DNA from: Actinomycetota bacterium | GTDB lineage: Bacteria > Actinomycetota > Thermoleophilia > Miltoncostaeales > Miltoncostaeaceae | DNA: 64,000 nt | NCBI GenBank assembly: GCA_963169235.1 | Contig: CAUJCX010000047.1 | Span: 62,001-126,000, forward strand | Direction of reading: 5' to 3' | Shown: in pieces, positions 1-9,151 of the stretch | Layout: every line of letters starts with the position of its first letter | Position numbering within the stretch: the stretch's first letter is position 1 | Notes under the pieces: generated by a model | What the model was told of the DNA's origin: nothing | The model's input: only the letters and a program-made list of their open reading frames with translations | The model's database searches: none | Translations under genes and position numbers: made by a program

Positions 1-95
1 CCGTCACCGAAACCCTGCTGTCGGACGCCACCCGCGGCGTCACCGGCCAGTCGATCCCCGTCGACCACGGATTCACCCATGCCCGCACCCTCTGA
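1..95 (+). CDS. SDR-family oxidoreductase, C-terminal end (partial)
   Basis: The window opens inside a reading frame that stops at the TGA at 93-95. The visible 30 residues include DATRGVTGQSIPVDHGF, which matches the C-terminal 'S-D-x-S-x-x-x-T-G-Q-x-x-x-V-D-G-G' signature of classical short-chain dehydrogenases and FabI/FabG-type reductases. The catalytic region lies outside the window, so the substrate is unknown. The stop codon falls 17 bases inside the next gene, which suggests translational coupling and a shared role in the sugar pathway that follows. Confidence 0.7.
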   Translation, partial: VTETLLSDATRGVTGQSIPVDHGFTHARTL

Positions 96-1152
96 CATCC
101 TCATCCACGCCCACGACGGCGACTACCGCGTGCGCGTCGGCGACGGGACGTTCACCGCGCTCATGGACGCGTCGGACGACCCGGTCATCGTCGACGCCGC
201 GCTGGTCGACGCGGTGGGGCATCCCGACCGGGTGATCCCGTTCGAGGCGGTCGAGTCGCGCAAGACGCTGGCGGGCGTCGAGGAGATCATCGAGGCACTG
301 CGCGACCGGGGCGTGACCCGGGGCCGGTCGCTGATCGCGGTGGGGGGCGGCATCGTGCAGGACGTGGCGACGGCCGCCGCGTCGCTGTACATGCGCGGCC
401 TCCCGTGGCGCTACGTGCCCACCACGGTGCTGGCGATGGTCGACTCGTGCATCGGGGGCAAGAGCTCGCTCAACGTCGGCCCGTACAAGAACCTGGCGGG
501 CAACTTCCATCCCCCGGCGGAGGTGGTGATCGACCCCCGGTTCATCGCCACGCTCGACGACGAGGCCCGCGCCGGCGGCCTGTGCGAGGCGATGAAGATC
601 ACGTTCTGCCGGGGCGACGGGGCGTACGCGCGCTATCTCGACCTGGTGGCGGCGATGCGCACCGACGGGGAGGGCGCCGCGCCGCTCATCGCGCACGCGC
701 TCGCCAGCAAGAAGTGGTTCATCGAGATCGACGAGTTCGACCAGGCCGAGCGCCGCCAGCTGAACTTCGGGCACACGTTCGCGCACGCCCTGGAGGCCGC
801 CACCGGCTTCGGCGTCAGCCACGGCATCGCGGTGGGCATCGGCACCGTGGCCGCCGAGCGCCTGGCCGTCGCGGTGGACGGGCCCGAGCACGCCCGGCCC
901 GAGCTGGTGGCCGAGGCCGTGCGGCTGGTGCGCCAGGCCGGCGACCTGCGCGCGCGCCTTGCGGCGCTCGACCGCGAGCGCTTCCGCACCGCGTTCCTGG
1001 CCGACAAGAAGCACGGCGCGGACGGGCTGCACGTCATCCTCCCCGCCCACGGGGGGACCACCCAGGAGCGCGTTCTGGCACGCTCCGACGTCACGTTGCG
1101 CACATTGGAGCAGGCATTGGATGAGGCGATCGCCATGATGGTGGACCCATGA
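79..1152 (+). CDS. 3-dehydroquinate synthase-like sugar-phosphate cyclase
   Basis: A 357-residue member of the AroB-type cyclase superfamily (NAD- and Zn-dependent). Visible features are the nucleotide-binding GGG at about 89-91, PTTVLAMVDSCIGGKSSLN at 115-133 with the conserved Lys, the metal-ligand Glu in CEAMK (about 170), HTFAH (232-236) and HG (248-249). The canonical HGEAV motif reads HGIAV, so it departs from true AroB. It sits in an operon-like run with a ThDP enzyme, an aldolase and an epimerase rather than with shikimate genes. I infer a cyclase or related enzyme for an unusual surface sugar; housekeeping dehydroquinate synthase is the less likely alternative. The ATG overlaps the preceding SDR gene, and the stop forms ATGA with the next start. 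Confidence 0.75.
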   Translation: MPAPSDILIHAHDGDYRVRVGDGTFTALMDASDDPVIVDAALVDAVGHPDRVIPFEAVESRKTLAGVEEIIEALRDRGVTRGRSLIAVGGGIVQDVATAAASLYMRGLPWRYVPTTVLAMVDSCIGGKSSLNVGPYKNLAGNFHPPAEVVIDPRFIATLDDEARAGGLCEAMKITFCRGDGAYARYLDLVAAMRTDGEGAAPLIAHALASKKWFIEIDEFDQAERRQLNFGHTFAHALEAATGFGVSHGIAVGIGTVAAERLAVAVDGPEHARPELVAEAVRLVRQAGDLRARLAALDRERFRTAFLADKKHGADGLHVILPAHGGTTQERVLARSDVTLRTLEQALDEAIAMMVDP

Positions 1153-2954
1153 AGTACGCCGACCTGGTCGTCGACTGGCTGAAGGACGAGGGCTACACGC
1201 ACTGCTTCTCGGTGGCGGGCGGAAACGCCATGCACCTGCTGGACGCCGTGCGCCGCACGATGGTGTGCGTGCCCGTCGTCCACGAGGTGGCGGCCGGCAT
1301 CGCCGTGGAGTACTTCAACGAGGCCGCCGACGACGGCCGCAAGGCGTTCGCCCTGGTGACGGCCGGGCCCGGGCTCACCAACATCGTCACCGCGCTGGGA
1401 GGCGCGTACCTCGAGAGCCGCGAGCTGCTGGTGCTGGGCGGCCAGGTGAAGACCAGCGACCTGGCCACCGGCGGCATCCGCCAGCGCGGCATCCAGGAGA
1501 TCGACGGCGTGTCGATCGTGCGTCCCGTCACCGTGCTGGCCGAGCGCGTCGACGCGCCCGTCGACCGCGAGCGCTTCCTCGGCATGGTGGAGGCCGGCCA
1601 CCGGGGACGTCCCGGGCCGGTGTTCATCGAGGTCTGCCTCGACGTCCAGGGCGCGCCGGTCGACCGCGAGGCACTGGAGGGTGGCGCCCGGGCAGCGGAC
1701 GCGTCCGCACCGGCGGGGCAGGTGCCGGGCCGCGACGCCGCAGCGGCGATCGCGGACGCGCTGAGCGACGCGGAGCGCCCGGTGCTGCTGCTGGGAGGCG
1801 GCGTGTCCCGGGCGGCCGCCGCCGAGCTGCGCCCGCGCCTCAACGAGATGGGCATCCCCGTGATGACCACGTGGAACGCCATGGACCGCCTCGACGCGGC
1901 CGACCGCGTGTACGCAGGGCGCCCCAACACGTGGGGCCAGCGGGCCGCCAACATCCTGCTGCAGCAGGCCGACGTCGTGGTGGCGCTCGGATCCCGTCTC
2001 GGGCTCCAGCAGTCGGGGTTCAACTGGCAGCAGTTCGTGCCCGCCGGGCGCGTGGTGCAGGTCGACATCGACCCCGCCGAGCTGTCGAAGGGCCACCCGC
2101 ACGTCGACGTGGCGCTGCAGGCCGACGCCGACGACACGCTGCGCGCGCTGTGCGCCCTGCCGCTGCCCGACCCCGCGGAGTGGATGGCGTTCTGCCGCGG
2201 CGTGCGCGCCGAGCTGGGCTACGACGACGACGCCAACGTGACCGCCCCCGGCTACCTGTCGCCGTACCGCTTCGTGATGGACCTGGCGCGCCTGGCGCAC
2301 GCCGACGACGTGGTGATCCCGTGCTCCAGCGGGGGCGCGTTCACCACCATGATGCAGGCGTTCGACCAGAAGGCCGGCCAGGTCGTCATCACCGACAAGG
2401 CGCTCGCCAGCATGGGGTACGGGCTGTCGGGGGCGCTGGGGGCCGCGTGCGCCCACCCGGGGCGGCGCGTGGTGCTGGTGGAGGGCGACGGAGGGTTCTC
2501 GCAGAACCTGCAGGAGCTCGCGACGGTGGCGGTCAACCGCCTGCCCCTGAAGATCTTCCTGTACGCGAACGAGGGGTACGCGTCCATCCGCATGACGCAG
2601 CGCAACTACTTCGGCGGCGAGTACCTGGGGTGCGACACGGCGACCGGGCTCGGGTTCGCCGACTGGCCCCGCCTGTTCGACGCGTTCGGCATCGACGTCA
2701 CCACGCTCGCGCCGGGCTGGACGGACGACCCCGAGGCGATGGCGCTGTGGAACTCCGACGGCCCGGCCGCGTTCGTGGTTCCCATCGACCCTGAGCAGAC
2801 ATACTTCCCCAAGATCTCCAGCAGGGTTGCCGCCGACGGTGGCATGGAGTCGAACCCCCTGCACCTGATGAGCCCGGATCTGCCGCCCGAGGTGGCCGAG
2901 CGGGTGTTCCGTTTCCTCGACCCGCGCATGTGGCGCATGGAGGTGTCCGGTTGA
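1149..2954 (+). CDS. ThDP-dependent acetolactate synthase-like enzyme
   Basis: A 601-residue protein with the three-domain layout of acetolactate synthase and pyruvate oxidase-type enzymes. The catalytic Glu is in VHEVAAG (Glu46), a central Rossmann-like domain spans roughly 190-330, and the C-terminal ThDP/Mg site is GDGG (446-449) followed about 28 residues later by NEGY. The family decarboxylates a 2-oxoacid and passes the two-carbon unit to an acceptor. In sugar clusters, relatives such as YerE build branched-chain sugars, so a carboligase acting on a sugar or cyclitol is a reasonable inference here. No regulatory small subunit (IlvH) is adjacent, which argues against branched-chain amino acid synthesis. 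It overlaps both neighbours by 4 bases. Confidence 0.8.
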   Translation: MKYADLVVDWLKDEGYTHCFSVAGGNAMHLLDAVRRTMVCVPVVHEVAAGIAVEYFNEAADDGRKAFALVTAGPGLTNIVTALGGAYLESRELLVLGGQVKTSDLATGGIRQRGIQEIDGVSIVRPVTVLAERVDAPVDRERFLGMVEAGHRGRPGPVFIEVCLDVQGAPVDREALEGGARAADASAPAGQVPGRDAAAAIADALSDAERPVLLLGGGVSRAAAAELRPRLNEMGIPVMTTWNAMDRLDAADRVYAGRPNTWGQRAANILLQQADVVVALGSRLGLQQSGFNWQQFVPAGRVVQVDIDPAELSKGHPHVDVALQADADDTLRALCALPLPDPAEWMAFCRGVRAELGYDDDANVTAPGYLSPYRFVMDLARLAHADDVVIPCSSGGAFTTMMQAFDQKAGQVVITDKALASMGYGLSGALGAACAHPGRRVVLVEGDGGFSQNLQELATVAVNRLPLKIFLYANEGYASIRMTQRNYFGGEYLGCDTATGLGFADWPRLFDAFGIDVTTLAPGWTDDPEAMALWNSDGPAAFVVPIDPEQTYFPKISSRVAADGGMESNPLHLMSPDLPPEVAERVFRFLDPRMWRMEVSG

Positions 2955-3757
2955 ACAAGACCGAGCGAAAGATGGTGGAGCTGCTGCAGCGCGGCCGCGA
3001 CCACTACGGCTACGTGGCCGTGAAGGCCGAGTTCGAGGCGGAGGGCACGCGCGTCGACGAGCTGTTGCGACTGGTGGAGCTTGCGCACCGCGCGGGCCTG
3101 GGCCTGGCCGTGAAGATCGGCGGCTGTGAGGCCATCCGCGACCTGCTCGAGTCGAAGCAGATCGGCGTGCAGTACATCATCGCCCCGATGGTCGAGACCC
3201 CCTACGCGCTGTCGAAGTACGCGCTCGCCCGCGACAAGACGTTCGACGAGGACGAGCGCCAGGACACGGACTTCCTGTTCAACATGGAGACCATCACGGC
3301 GTTCGAGCACCGCGACGAGCTGGTGCGCGAGACGGCCGCGACGGGCCTCAACGGCGTCGTGTTCGGCCGCGTCGACTTCACCGGCTCGCTGGGCACGGGG
3401 CGCGACTCGATCAACGACAAGGAGATCACCGACTACGTGCTCACGATGGCCGGCCTGTGCAAGGACAACGGGCTCGACCTCGTGGTGGGCGGCGGCGTGT
3501 CGTCCGACTCGGTGGACGCGCTGCGGCAGATCCAGCAGGTGCACCTCACCCGCTTCGAGACCCGCAAGGTCATCTTCACGGGCGACGCGTGCGCCAACGA
3601 CGAGATCGGCGGCGGCCTGCTGAACGCGGTGCACTTCGAGCTCCTGTGGCTGCAGAACAAGCGTGACCACTACGGAGCGATCCACCGCGAGGACCAGGCC
3701 CGCATCGAGATGCTCGAGTCGCGCTGGGGCAAGCTGCGGGACGGCACCGTCCACTGA
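2951..3757 (+). CDS. HpcH/HpaI-type aldolase (citrate lyase beta fold)
   Basis: A 268-residue TIM-barrel protein of the HpcH/HpaI aldolase and citrate-lyase-beta superfamily, which makes or breaks C-C bonds on pyruvate-like enolates with a divalent metal. [10 protein letters not shown] supplies the conserved metal-binding Glu, and [13 protein letters not shown] corresponds to the family's G-x-N-D-L-S metal-Asp loop. The start chosen is TTG at 2951, because AGGAGGT-like GGAGGT lies at 2939-2944 with a 6-nt spacer and TTG overlaps the upstream stop as TTGA. An ATG at 2930 would lie upstream of that ribosome site. The substrate is unknown; context suggests a surface-sugar intermediate. Confidence 0.75.
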   Translation: MNKTERKMVELLQRGRDHYGYVAVKAEFEAEGTRVDELLRLVELAHRAGLGLAVKIGGCEAIRDLLESKQIGVQYIIAPMVETPYALSKYALARDKTFDEDERQDTDFLFNMETITAFEHRDELVRETAATGLNGVVFGRVDFTGSLGTGRDSINDKEITDYVLTMAGLCKDNGLDLVVGGGVSSDSVDALRQIQQVHLTRFETRKVIFTGDACANDEIGGGLLNAVHFELLWLQNKRDHYGAIHREDQARIEMLESRWGKLRDGTVH

Positions 3758-4710
3758 CCTCGTCCGGCCAGCCGCCTGCACGTGCGCTGCGCTACGCGGT
3801 CACGGGCGCGAGCGGCTGGCTGGGGATGGCCGCCGCGTCGGTGCTCGCCCGCTCGCTGGGCGACGACGCGCGCACGCGGCTGGCGCTGTTCGCGTCCCGC
3901 CGCCGGGAGCTCGACCTCGGCGACGGGACGCCGTGGGTGGCCGAGCCGCTCGAGCGCCTCCCGCTGACGCCGCACGACGTGCTGGTGCACTACGCGTACG
4001 TCACGGCGGAGTACGCCGCGACGATGGGCGTCGACGCGTACGTGCGGGCCAACACGCAGATCTCGGCCACCGTGGTGGACGCCATCGCACGTCAGCGTCC
4101 CGCCGCCGTCGTGGTCGCGTCGTCCGGCGCCGTGTACGGCCCCGGCCGGGCGCTGGTGAGCGACGTCGAGGCCTCCCCCTACGGGCTGCTGAAGCGGCTG
4201 GACGAGCTCACGCTGCGTACCGCCGCCCGCGACGCCGGGGCGCGCAGCCTCGTGCTGCGCGTGTTCAACGTCTCCGGGGCCTGGCTGCGCAAGCCGGACG
4301 CGTTCGCGATCGCCGACCTGCTGAGCCAGGCGGCGACGGGCGACGCGGTGCGCATCCGCGCCGACCGTCCGGTGCTGCGCTCGTACGTGGACGTGGAGGA
4401 CCTCGCGCGCGTGGCCGTCGGGTTCGGCGCCGACCCCGCGGCCGGGGACGACCTGGTGCTCGACACGGCGGGGGAGCGGGTGGTGGAGATGGACGACATC
4501 GCCCGCGCCGCGCGGGTCGCGGTGGGGCGTCCCGGGCTGCCGATCGCGCGCACGTGGGACCCGGATGCCGCGCCGTCGACGTACGTGGGCGACGGGGACG
4601 GGCTGCGTGCCCTGGCCGGGCGCGTCGGCGTCACGCTGCGTGACTTCGACGCCCAGGTCGCGGCGACCGCCGCGTGGATGGGCGTCGCCCGGGCCCCGCT
4701 CAGTCCCTGA
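3754..4710 (+). CDS. NAD-dependent epimerase/dehydratase-family protein
   Basis: An extended-SDR nucleotide-sugar enzyme. The N-terminal glycine motif is TGASGWLG, encoded at about 3802-3825, and the YxxxK active site is in SPYGLLK. The first ATG (3826) lies just after the glycine motif and would remove it. No ATG, GTG or TTG occurs in frame between the stop at 3664-3666 and 3826. The only plausible full-length start seen is CTG at 3754, overlapping the aldolase stop as CTGA, so the start is uncertain. The product probably modifies a nucleotide-linked sugar with the preceding genes. It converges on the next gene with an 11-base overlap of coding ends. Confidence 0.65.
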   Translation: MTSSGQPPARALRYAVTGASGWLGMAAASVLARSLGDDARTRLALFASRRRELDLGDGTPWVAEPLERLPLTPHDVLVHYAYVTAEYAATMGVDAYVRANTQISATVVDAIARQRPAAVVVASSGAVYGPGRALVSDVEASPYGLLKRLDELTLRTAARDAGARSLVLRVFNVSGAWLRKPDAFAIADLLSQAATGDAVRIRADRPVLRSYVDVEDLARVAVGFGADPAAGDDLVLDTAGERVVEMDDIARAARVAVGRPGLPIARTWDPDAAPSTYVGDGDGLRALAGRVGVTLRDFDAQVAATAAWMGVARAPLSP

Positions 4711-6496
4711 CGAAGGACAGCGAGCCGGGGTCGATGGCGCGCCCGGTGCGCGGCACCCGCAGCACCAGCGCATCGCCCCTGCGGCGGGGGGAGAGGCGGG
4801 CCACCGGGTGGCGGAACGCCGCCCCGAGGTCCAGCCCGGTGCGGTACCGACCCACGAGGATCGCTGCGTTCGGGTCGGCGAGCCCGGTCACCACCACCGT
4901 GTCGTAACCGCCGCGGGTCGGGTTGATGCACGCGAGGGCCGCGACGTGCACGCCGCTGGCCGGCGTCACCGCACCCGCCCAGCGCGCTCCCGACGCGGGG
5001 TTGCGGTTGCACGGGCCCGGGAAGCGCCGTTGCGCATCGACCCAGCCCTCGGCCGCCGCGACGGTGGGCCGCTGCGCGGCGACGGGGCGGCGCGCGTACT
5101 GGTAGTAGAACGCGGGCGGTGACAGCCACGGGGTCGGGATCATCGTGTCCAGGACGACGCCGTCCGGGGGAACCTCGGCCACGAGGCCGTCACGCAGCGC
5201 GCGCTCGGCCGCGGCGCGGGCATCCCTCTCGGGGGCGACGCCCCGCACCCAGTCGAGGTTGCGCTGCGCGGCCGTCGCGGTACCCGCCGCGATCACCAGG
5301 GCCATCACCGCCGCACCGGCGCGCCGGCCCAACGCCCGCGCCACCAGCGCCGCCAGGGCGGCGACGATGACGCCGAAGCCGAAGTACTGCGCGTAGGTCT
5401 GCACGTGCCCCTCATGCCACGTCAGCTCCACCTGGTAGCGGGCGGTCAGCGCGATCGGGCCCGCCATGAGGGCGCACCACACGAGGCCGCCCACGGGCAG
5501 CGCCCACGCACGGCGCGCCCCCGCCGCGGGCGTCGGTGCCGGCCCGGCCGGCCGCACCGGGTCACCGGTGCGCACGATGATCCACACCGTGACGGCGGCG
5601 GCCAGCAGCCCGAGCCCGAGCGCCCACGGCCCCAGGTTCGCCGCCGCGTCGACGGCCCCCGTCGCCGTGAGGGGAAGCGTCGTGAAGAGCTGCTTGGCGA
5701 AGGTCGTCACCGCGGCGCCGAGCTCGGGTGTCGCGGCGTACTCGCCACCACCGCCGGCCCTGTGGCGGCCCCAGAGCCCCAGCGCGATCCCCGCGACCAT
5801 GACGACGAGAAACGGGGCGGCGGCGCGCAGCGCGTCCCTCAGCCGGCGGCCCCCGGCCAGGGCGACCGCGACGAACATCAGGCCGACGAGGTGGGCGGAC
5901 TCGTAGGTGAGTGAGGCCGCGATGAACAGCACCAGCGAGACGCCCAGCAGCAGGCGCCGCCGGGTGCGCTGCCAGGCCGCGAACGCCGCCAGCGACAGGA
6001 ACAGCTGGGTGAGCAGGAACGGCATCAGGGCACCGAAGCCGAGGAGGCCGTCGCGGGCATGGACGAACGACGTGGTCGCGGTGACCGCCAGCACCGCGAG
6101 CGCCGTCGTGCGCGCCCCCACGCGCATCTGCCGCAGCATGACCGCGAACGACAGCGCCGCCACGATCGCGTACGCGAACTGGATCACCTTGTAGGCGACC
6201 ACGCTCGGGAACACCCAGAAGATGGCGTACCCGTGGATGTACGACAGGGGGAAGAAGCGCCCGTGGTTCGTCCACCACCCACGGATCCACAGCTCGGTGT
6301 ACGTCCAGTACGTGCCGTCGGACTCGAAATGGGCGTTGGCCCAGGCCAGCGAGTTGATGGTGTCGTCGCTGACGTACGGCGTGCGCAGTATGGGGCTCAC
6401 GGCCAGCCCGTACACCACCAGGGCGACACCCACCACCGCCCACCAGCGCCGAGCCTCCGCGCGGGACGAGCGCGCCGCCGGGGCCTCACCGTCCAC
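4700..6496 (-). CDS. polytopic membrane protein, possible GT-C-type glycosyltransferase
   Basis: About 598 residues with roughly ten hydrophobic segments, beginning with WWAVVGVALVVYGLAV and continuing through AFAVMLRQM-like helices to a soluble C-terminal third. Early acidic and aromatic loops (TPYVSDDTINSLAWANAHF) resemble the Asp-containing first loop of GT-C lipid-linked glycosyltransferases, but I cannot place the family firmly. Its location beside nucleotide-sugar genes supports a role in surface polysaccharide assembly. GTG at 6496 is the likely start; TTG at 6511 is an alternative. Longer readings run antisense through rplS and rnhB and were rejected. Confidence 0.6.
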   Translation of the reverse strand: MDGEAPAARSSRAEARRWWAVVGVALVVYGLAVSPILRTPYVSDDTINSLAWANAHFESDGTYWTYTELWIRGWWTNHGRFFPLSYIHGYAIFWVFPSVVAYKVIQFAYAIVAALSFAVMLRQMRVGARTTALAVLAVTATTSFVHARDGLLGFGALMPFLLTQLFLSLAAFAAWQRTRRRLLLGVSLVLFIAASLTYESAHLVGLMFVAVALAGGRRLRDALRAAAPFLVVMVAGIALGLWGRHRAGGGGEYAATPELGAAVTTFAKQLFTTLPLTATGAVDAAANLGPWALGLGLLAAAVTVWIIVRTGDPVRPAGPAPTPAAGARRAWALPVGGLVWCALMAGPIALTARYQVELTWHEGHVQTYAQYFGFGVIVAALAALVARALGRRAGAAVMALVIAAGTATAAQRNLDWVRGVAPERDARAAAERALRDGLVAEVPPDGVVLDTMIPTPWLSPPAFYYQYARRPVAAQRPTVAAAEGWVDAQRRFPGPCNRNPASGARWAGAVTPASGVHVAALACINPTRGGYDTVVVTGLADPNAAILVGRYRTGLDLGAAFRHPVARLSPRRRGDALVLRVPRTGRAIDPGSLSFVRD

Positions 6497-6628
6497 ATCT
6501 CCCGCGGTCAACGCGGCCGGGCGGCCACGACGGCGGCCGGCGGGGGATGGCGGGGCCTCATCGGCGCCAGTATATGGCGGCGCCGTGCCGCCGACGGCCC
6601 GGGCGTAGGACGTCGTCCGGAGGCGTGG

Positions 6629-6634
6629 TAGTAT
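6629..6634 (+). promoter_or_regulatory. possible -10 box of the rplS unit
   Basis: TAGTAT fits the TANNNT actinobacterial -10 pattern and lies 40 bases upstream of the rplS GTG, leaving room for a leader with the AGGAG site at 6662-6666. No convincing -35 is visible. Confidence 0.35.
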
Positions 6635-6673
6635 GGCCGTCGTTTTGCGTCGTGCCGGTAGAGGAGACCCAGG

Positions 6674-7033
6674 GTGAGCAGCATCATCGAGAGCATCGAG
6701 AAGATGCAGACGCGCGTGGACCTCCCGGTGTTCAAGGCGGGCGATACCGTGCGCGTGCATTTCCGGGTCATCGAGGGCAGCCGCCAGCGGATCCAGGTGT
6801 TCGAGGGCACGGTCATCAAGCGGCAGGGCGCCTCCAGCCGCGAGACGTTCACGGTGCGCAAGCAGAGCTTCGGCGTGGGCGTGGAGCGCACGTTCCCCGT
6901 GCACTCGCCCAAGATCGAGAAGATCGAGCGGGCGATGGAGGGCGATGTCCGCCGGGCCAAGCTGTACTACCTGCGCGGCAAGGTGGGCAAGAAGGCCCGC
7001 ATTCGCGAGAAGCGCGCGGCCGTCGGCGCCTAG
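6674..7033 (+). CDS. rplS: 50S ribosomal protein L19
   Basis: A 119-residue protein with clear L19 features: [25 protein letters not shown] near the N-terminus, [20 protein letters not shown] in the middle and a basic tail [15 protein letters not shown]19 sits at the interface of the two ribosomal subunits. Length is normal for the family. The GTG start is preceded by AGGAG at 6662-6666 with a 7-nt spacer. Unlike many genomes there is no trmD or rimM immediately upstream; a surface-sugar membrane gene reads away on the other strand. rnhB follows after 13 bases. Confidence 0.97.
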   Translation: MSSIIESIEKMQTRVDLPVFKAGDTVRVHFRVIEGSRQRIQVFEGTVIKRQGASSRETFTVRKQSFGVGVERTFPVHSPKIEKIERAMEGDVRRAKLYYLRGKVGKKARIREKRAAVGA

Positions 7034-7046
7034 CCTGGGCGCGCCC

Positions 7047-7730
7047 GTGGGGCGCACCGTCACCCGTCGGCGCCGGGCGCCGGCGTCGCGCCGCCTGTTC
7101 GCGCACGACCGCGGGCTCGGGGTGCGGGTGGTCGCCGGCATCGACGAGGCGGGCCGCGGGTGCCTGGCCGGGCCGCTGGTGGTGGCCGGCGTGGCGATCG
7201 ACCTGGCCGCGCTGACCCCGCGGGCGCGGCGCGCCCTGACGATGCTGGACGACTCCAAGCGCCTCTCGTCCGACGTGCGCGACGCCGTGGCCGATGCCAT
7301 CGTGCGGCACCTCCCGGCCGTGGTGGTGGCCAGCGCGTCGCCCGCGACCATCGACCGCGACGGCCTGCACGTCACCAACCAGCGCCTCATGCGCGAGATC
7401 GCGTTCCGGCTGGCCCCGTGTGCGGATGCCGTGCTGGTGGACGGGCGGCCCGTGCCCGACCCCATGCCGGCACACCGCACGGTCGTCGGCGGCGACGGCA
7501 TCAGCGCGGCGATCGCCGCCGCGTCGGTGATCGCGAAGACCACCCGCGATCGCCTGATGCGGGGGCCGGCGGCCACCGCGCACCCCGCCTATGGCTTCCC
7601 CCGCCACGTGGGGTACGCGACGGGCGACCACCGGGTCGCCATCGACGCGCACGGCCCGTGCCGCCTGCACCGCATGTCGTACGTGACGTTCGCGCGCTTC
7701 TGCGGCGAGGGGGGTGGCGCCGGTGAGTGA
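7047..7730 (+). CDS. rnhB: ribonuclease HII
   Basis: About 227 residues. The N-terminal signature AGIDEAGRGCLAGPLVVAGV carries the Asp-Glu catalytic pair, DDSKRLS and the later VDG and KTTRD elements complete the type 2 RNase H active site. It removes ribonucleotides and RNA primers from RNA-DNA hybrids. The GTG at 7047, 13 bases after rplS, is preferred over a longer reading that starts inside rplS. The last eight bases overlap the following protease gene, so rplS-rnhB-protease are probably co-transcribed. Confidence 0.93.
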   Translation: MGRTVTRRRRAPASRRLFAHDRGLGVRVVAGIDEAGRGCLAGPLVVAGVAIDLAALTPRARRALTMLDDSKRLSSDVRDAVADAIVRHLPAVVVASASPATIDRDGLHVTNQRLMREIAFRLAPCADAVLVDGRPVPDPMPAHRTVVGGDGISAAIAAASVIAKTTRDRLMRGPAATAHPAYGFPRHVGYATGDHRVAIDAHGPCRLHRMSYVTFARFCGEGGGAGE

Positions 7731-8703
7731 CGAGATCCCGCACTGCGCGCTGCACCCGGGCCGGGAGACGCTTCTGTCGTGCTCGCGGTGCGAGCGCCCC
7801 ATGTGCCCCGACTGCCTGCGGCCCGCGGCGGTGGGGCTGCGGTGCGTGGCGTGCCTGCGCGACGAGCGTCGCGCCGACCCGAGCCTGGCGGCGAGCCGGT
7901 CGGGACGCCGCCCCGGATGGGTGTTCGCGGCCCTCGTCGCGGCGTTCGTCGCGCTGGGCGCCCTGCTGGCCGCCAAGCCCTTCTACGCCAACGTCGTGCG
8001 CCTGCCTGACGGCACGCCCGTGGGGCAGGTGGTCGCCGATTCGTCCACCAAGGCGCTGGCGATGGCCCTGGTGATCGTGGGCTGGATCGTGTCGCTGTGC
8101 CTGCACGAGTGGGCCCACGCCTACACCGCGTACCGCAGCGGCGACCTGTCGGTGGTGGACAAGGGGTACCTCACGCTGGACCCCCGCAAATACACCGACC
8201 CGATCCTGTCGCTGGTGCTGCCCCTGGTGTTCCTGGTCATCGGCGGCATCGGGCTGCCCGGTGGGGCGGTGTGGATCGACCACGGAGCCATCCGATCGCG
8301 CCACCGGGAGGCGCTGGTGTCGGCCGCCGGCCCGGCGGTGAACCTGGTGTTCGGGGCCGCGTGCCTGGGGTTGGTGGAGGTGCTGGCGACCGACGGCCCC
8401 ACGGCGCTCAGCAGCGCGCTGGCGTGGCTCGGGTGGCTGCAGTTCCTCACCGCGGCGCTCAACCTGCTGCCCATCCCCGGCCTCGACGGCTACGGCATCA
8501 TCGACCCGTACCTGCCGCGCGAGCTGCGGGCGAGCCTGTGGAACGCTGGACGGTACGGTCTGTTCATCGTGTTCTTTGTGGTCGTGTTCACGCCGGTGGG
8601 GCAGGGCCTGTTCTCGCTGGCCGACCGGATGGTGGAGGCGACGGGCGTGGACACGCTGAACGTGGTGATCGGCCAGGAGATCGCCCGGCCGCAGCTGAAG
8701 TAG
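7723..8703 (+). CDS. site-2 protease-like M50 metallopeptidase with N-terminal zinc finger
   Basis: About 326 residues. The N-terminus holds a B-box-like zinc finger (CALHPGRETLLSCSRC, then CPDC and CVAC). This is followed by several membrane helices with the intramembrane zinc motif HEWAH at about 128-132 and a second motif N-x-x-P-x-P-x-x-D-G at about 247-256 that supplies the Asp ligand. The family cuts transmembrane helices, for example of anti-sigma factors. The GTG at 7723 overlaps the rnhB stop; an in-frame GTG at 7714 is also possible. The same type of finger occurs on the rhomboid protease at 60892. Confidence 0.85.
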   Translation: MSDEIPHCALHPGRETLLSCSRCERPMCPDCLRPAAVGLRCVACLRDERRADPSLAASRSGRRPGWVFAALVAAFVALGALLAAKPFYANVVRLPDGTPVGQVVADSSTKALAMALVIVGWIVSLCLHEWAHAYTAYRSGDLSVVDKGYLTLDPRKYTDPILSLVLPLVFLVIGGIGLPGGAVWIDHGAIRSRHREALVSAAGPAVNLVFGAACLGLVEVLATDGPTALSSALAWLGWLQFLTAALNLLPIPGLDGYGIIDPYLPRELRASLWNAGRYGLFIVFFVVVFTPVGQGLFSLADRMVEATGVDTLNVVIGQEIARPQLK

Positions 8704-8708
8704 GGCGC

Positions 8709-9095
8709 TCACCACCGCACCGGGTTCCCCTCCGCCGGCATGGCGGCGTCGTCGGCGCCGAGGCCGCGGATGTGGCGCACGCGCCACCGGGGACCGCGGC
8801 CGGTCACCAGCAACACGTCGAAGCGGACGTCCGTGACGCTTCCCGGATGGCGCCGGGCGAACGCCCACGCCGCCCGCTGCACGCGCGTGAGCTGCCCCGG
8901 GTGACACGCGCCCGCGGCCCACGCGGGGTCGCGGCGGCCCTTGACCTCGACGAACACGGTGAGGCGGCCGCGCGTGGCGACCACGTCGATCTCACCGCCC
9001 CGCACCCTCCAGTTGCGCGCCACGATGCGGTAGCCACGGGTACGCAGCCACCAGCACGCGACGGTCTCAGCGGTGATGGTGCGGCGCAGCGGCAT
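8709..9095 (-). CDS. yraN: YraN/UPF0102 family nuclease-fold protein
   Basis: A 128-residue protein with the restriction-endonuclease-like core GGEIDVVATRGRLTVFVEVKGRR: the E-x-D and E-V-K residues are the PD-(D/E)XK-type site. The N-terminal 'A-x-x-W-L-x-x-x-G-Y-x-I-x-x-R-N-W-R' pattern is typical of the family. Its biochemical role is not established. It commonly lies between rnhB and comM, and here it is next to the protease gene but inverted relative to rnhB. Confidence 0.9.
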   Translation of the reverse strand: MPLRRTITAETVACWWLRTRGYRIVARNWRVRGGEIDVVATRGRLTVFVEVKGRRDPAWAAGACHPGQLTRVQRAAWAFARRHPGSVTDVRFDVLLVTGRGPRWRVRHIRGLGADDAAMPAEGNPVRW

Positions 9096-9151
9096 GCGCC
9101 CACTGCATCACGCCAGGCCGCACCGGGGTGTCACGACGTGTGACGCCGCCG

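Noticed and set aside
633-2864. A 743-residue open frame antisense to the cyclase and ThDP genes, and similar long antisense frames elsewhere (for example 43020-45095, 47066-49135, 31313-33325)
   Set aside because: They are rich in Arg, Ala, Gly, His and Pro without domain motifs, and lie opposite clearly recognisable genes. They arise from high GC at third codon positions.
1149-2954. Branched-chain amino acid acetolactate synthase (ilvB)
   Set aside because: No ilvH or ilvC gene is adjacent, and the gene overlaps a cyclase and an aldolase of sugar type, so the general family call is kept instead.
4700-7576. A 958-residue reading frame on the - strand covering the membrane protein and extending through rplS and rnhB
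   Set aside because: The extension is antisense to clear ribosomal protein and RNase HII genes and has no membrane or other conserved features. The gene is taken to start at about 6496.
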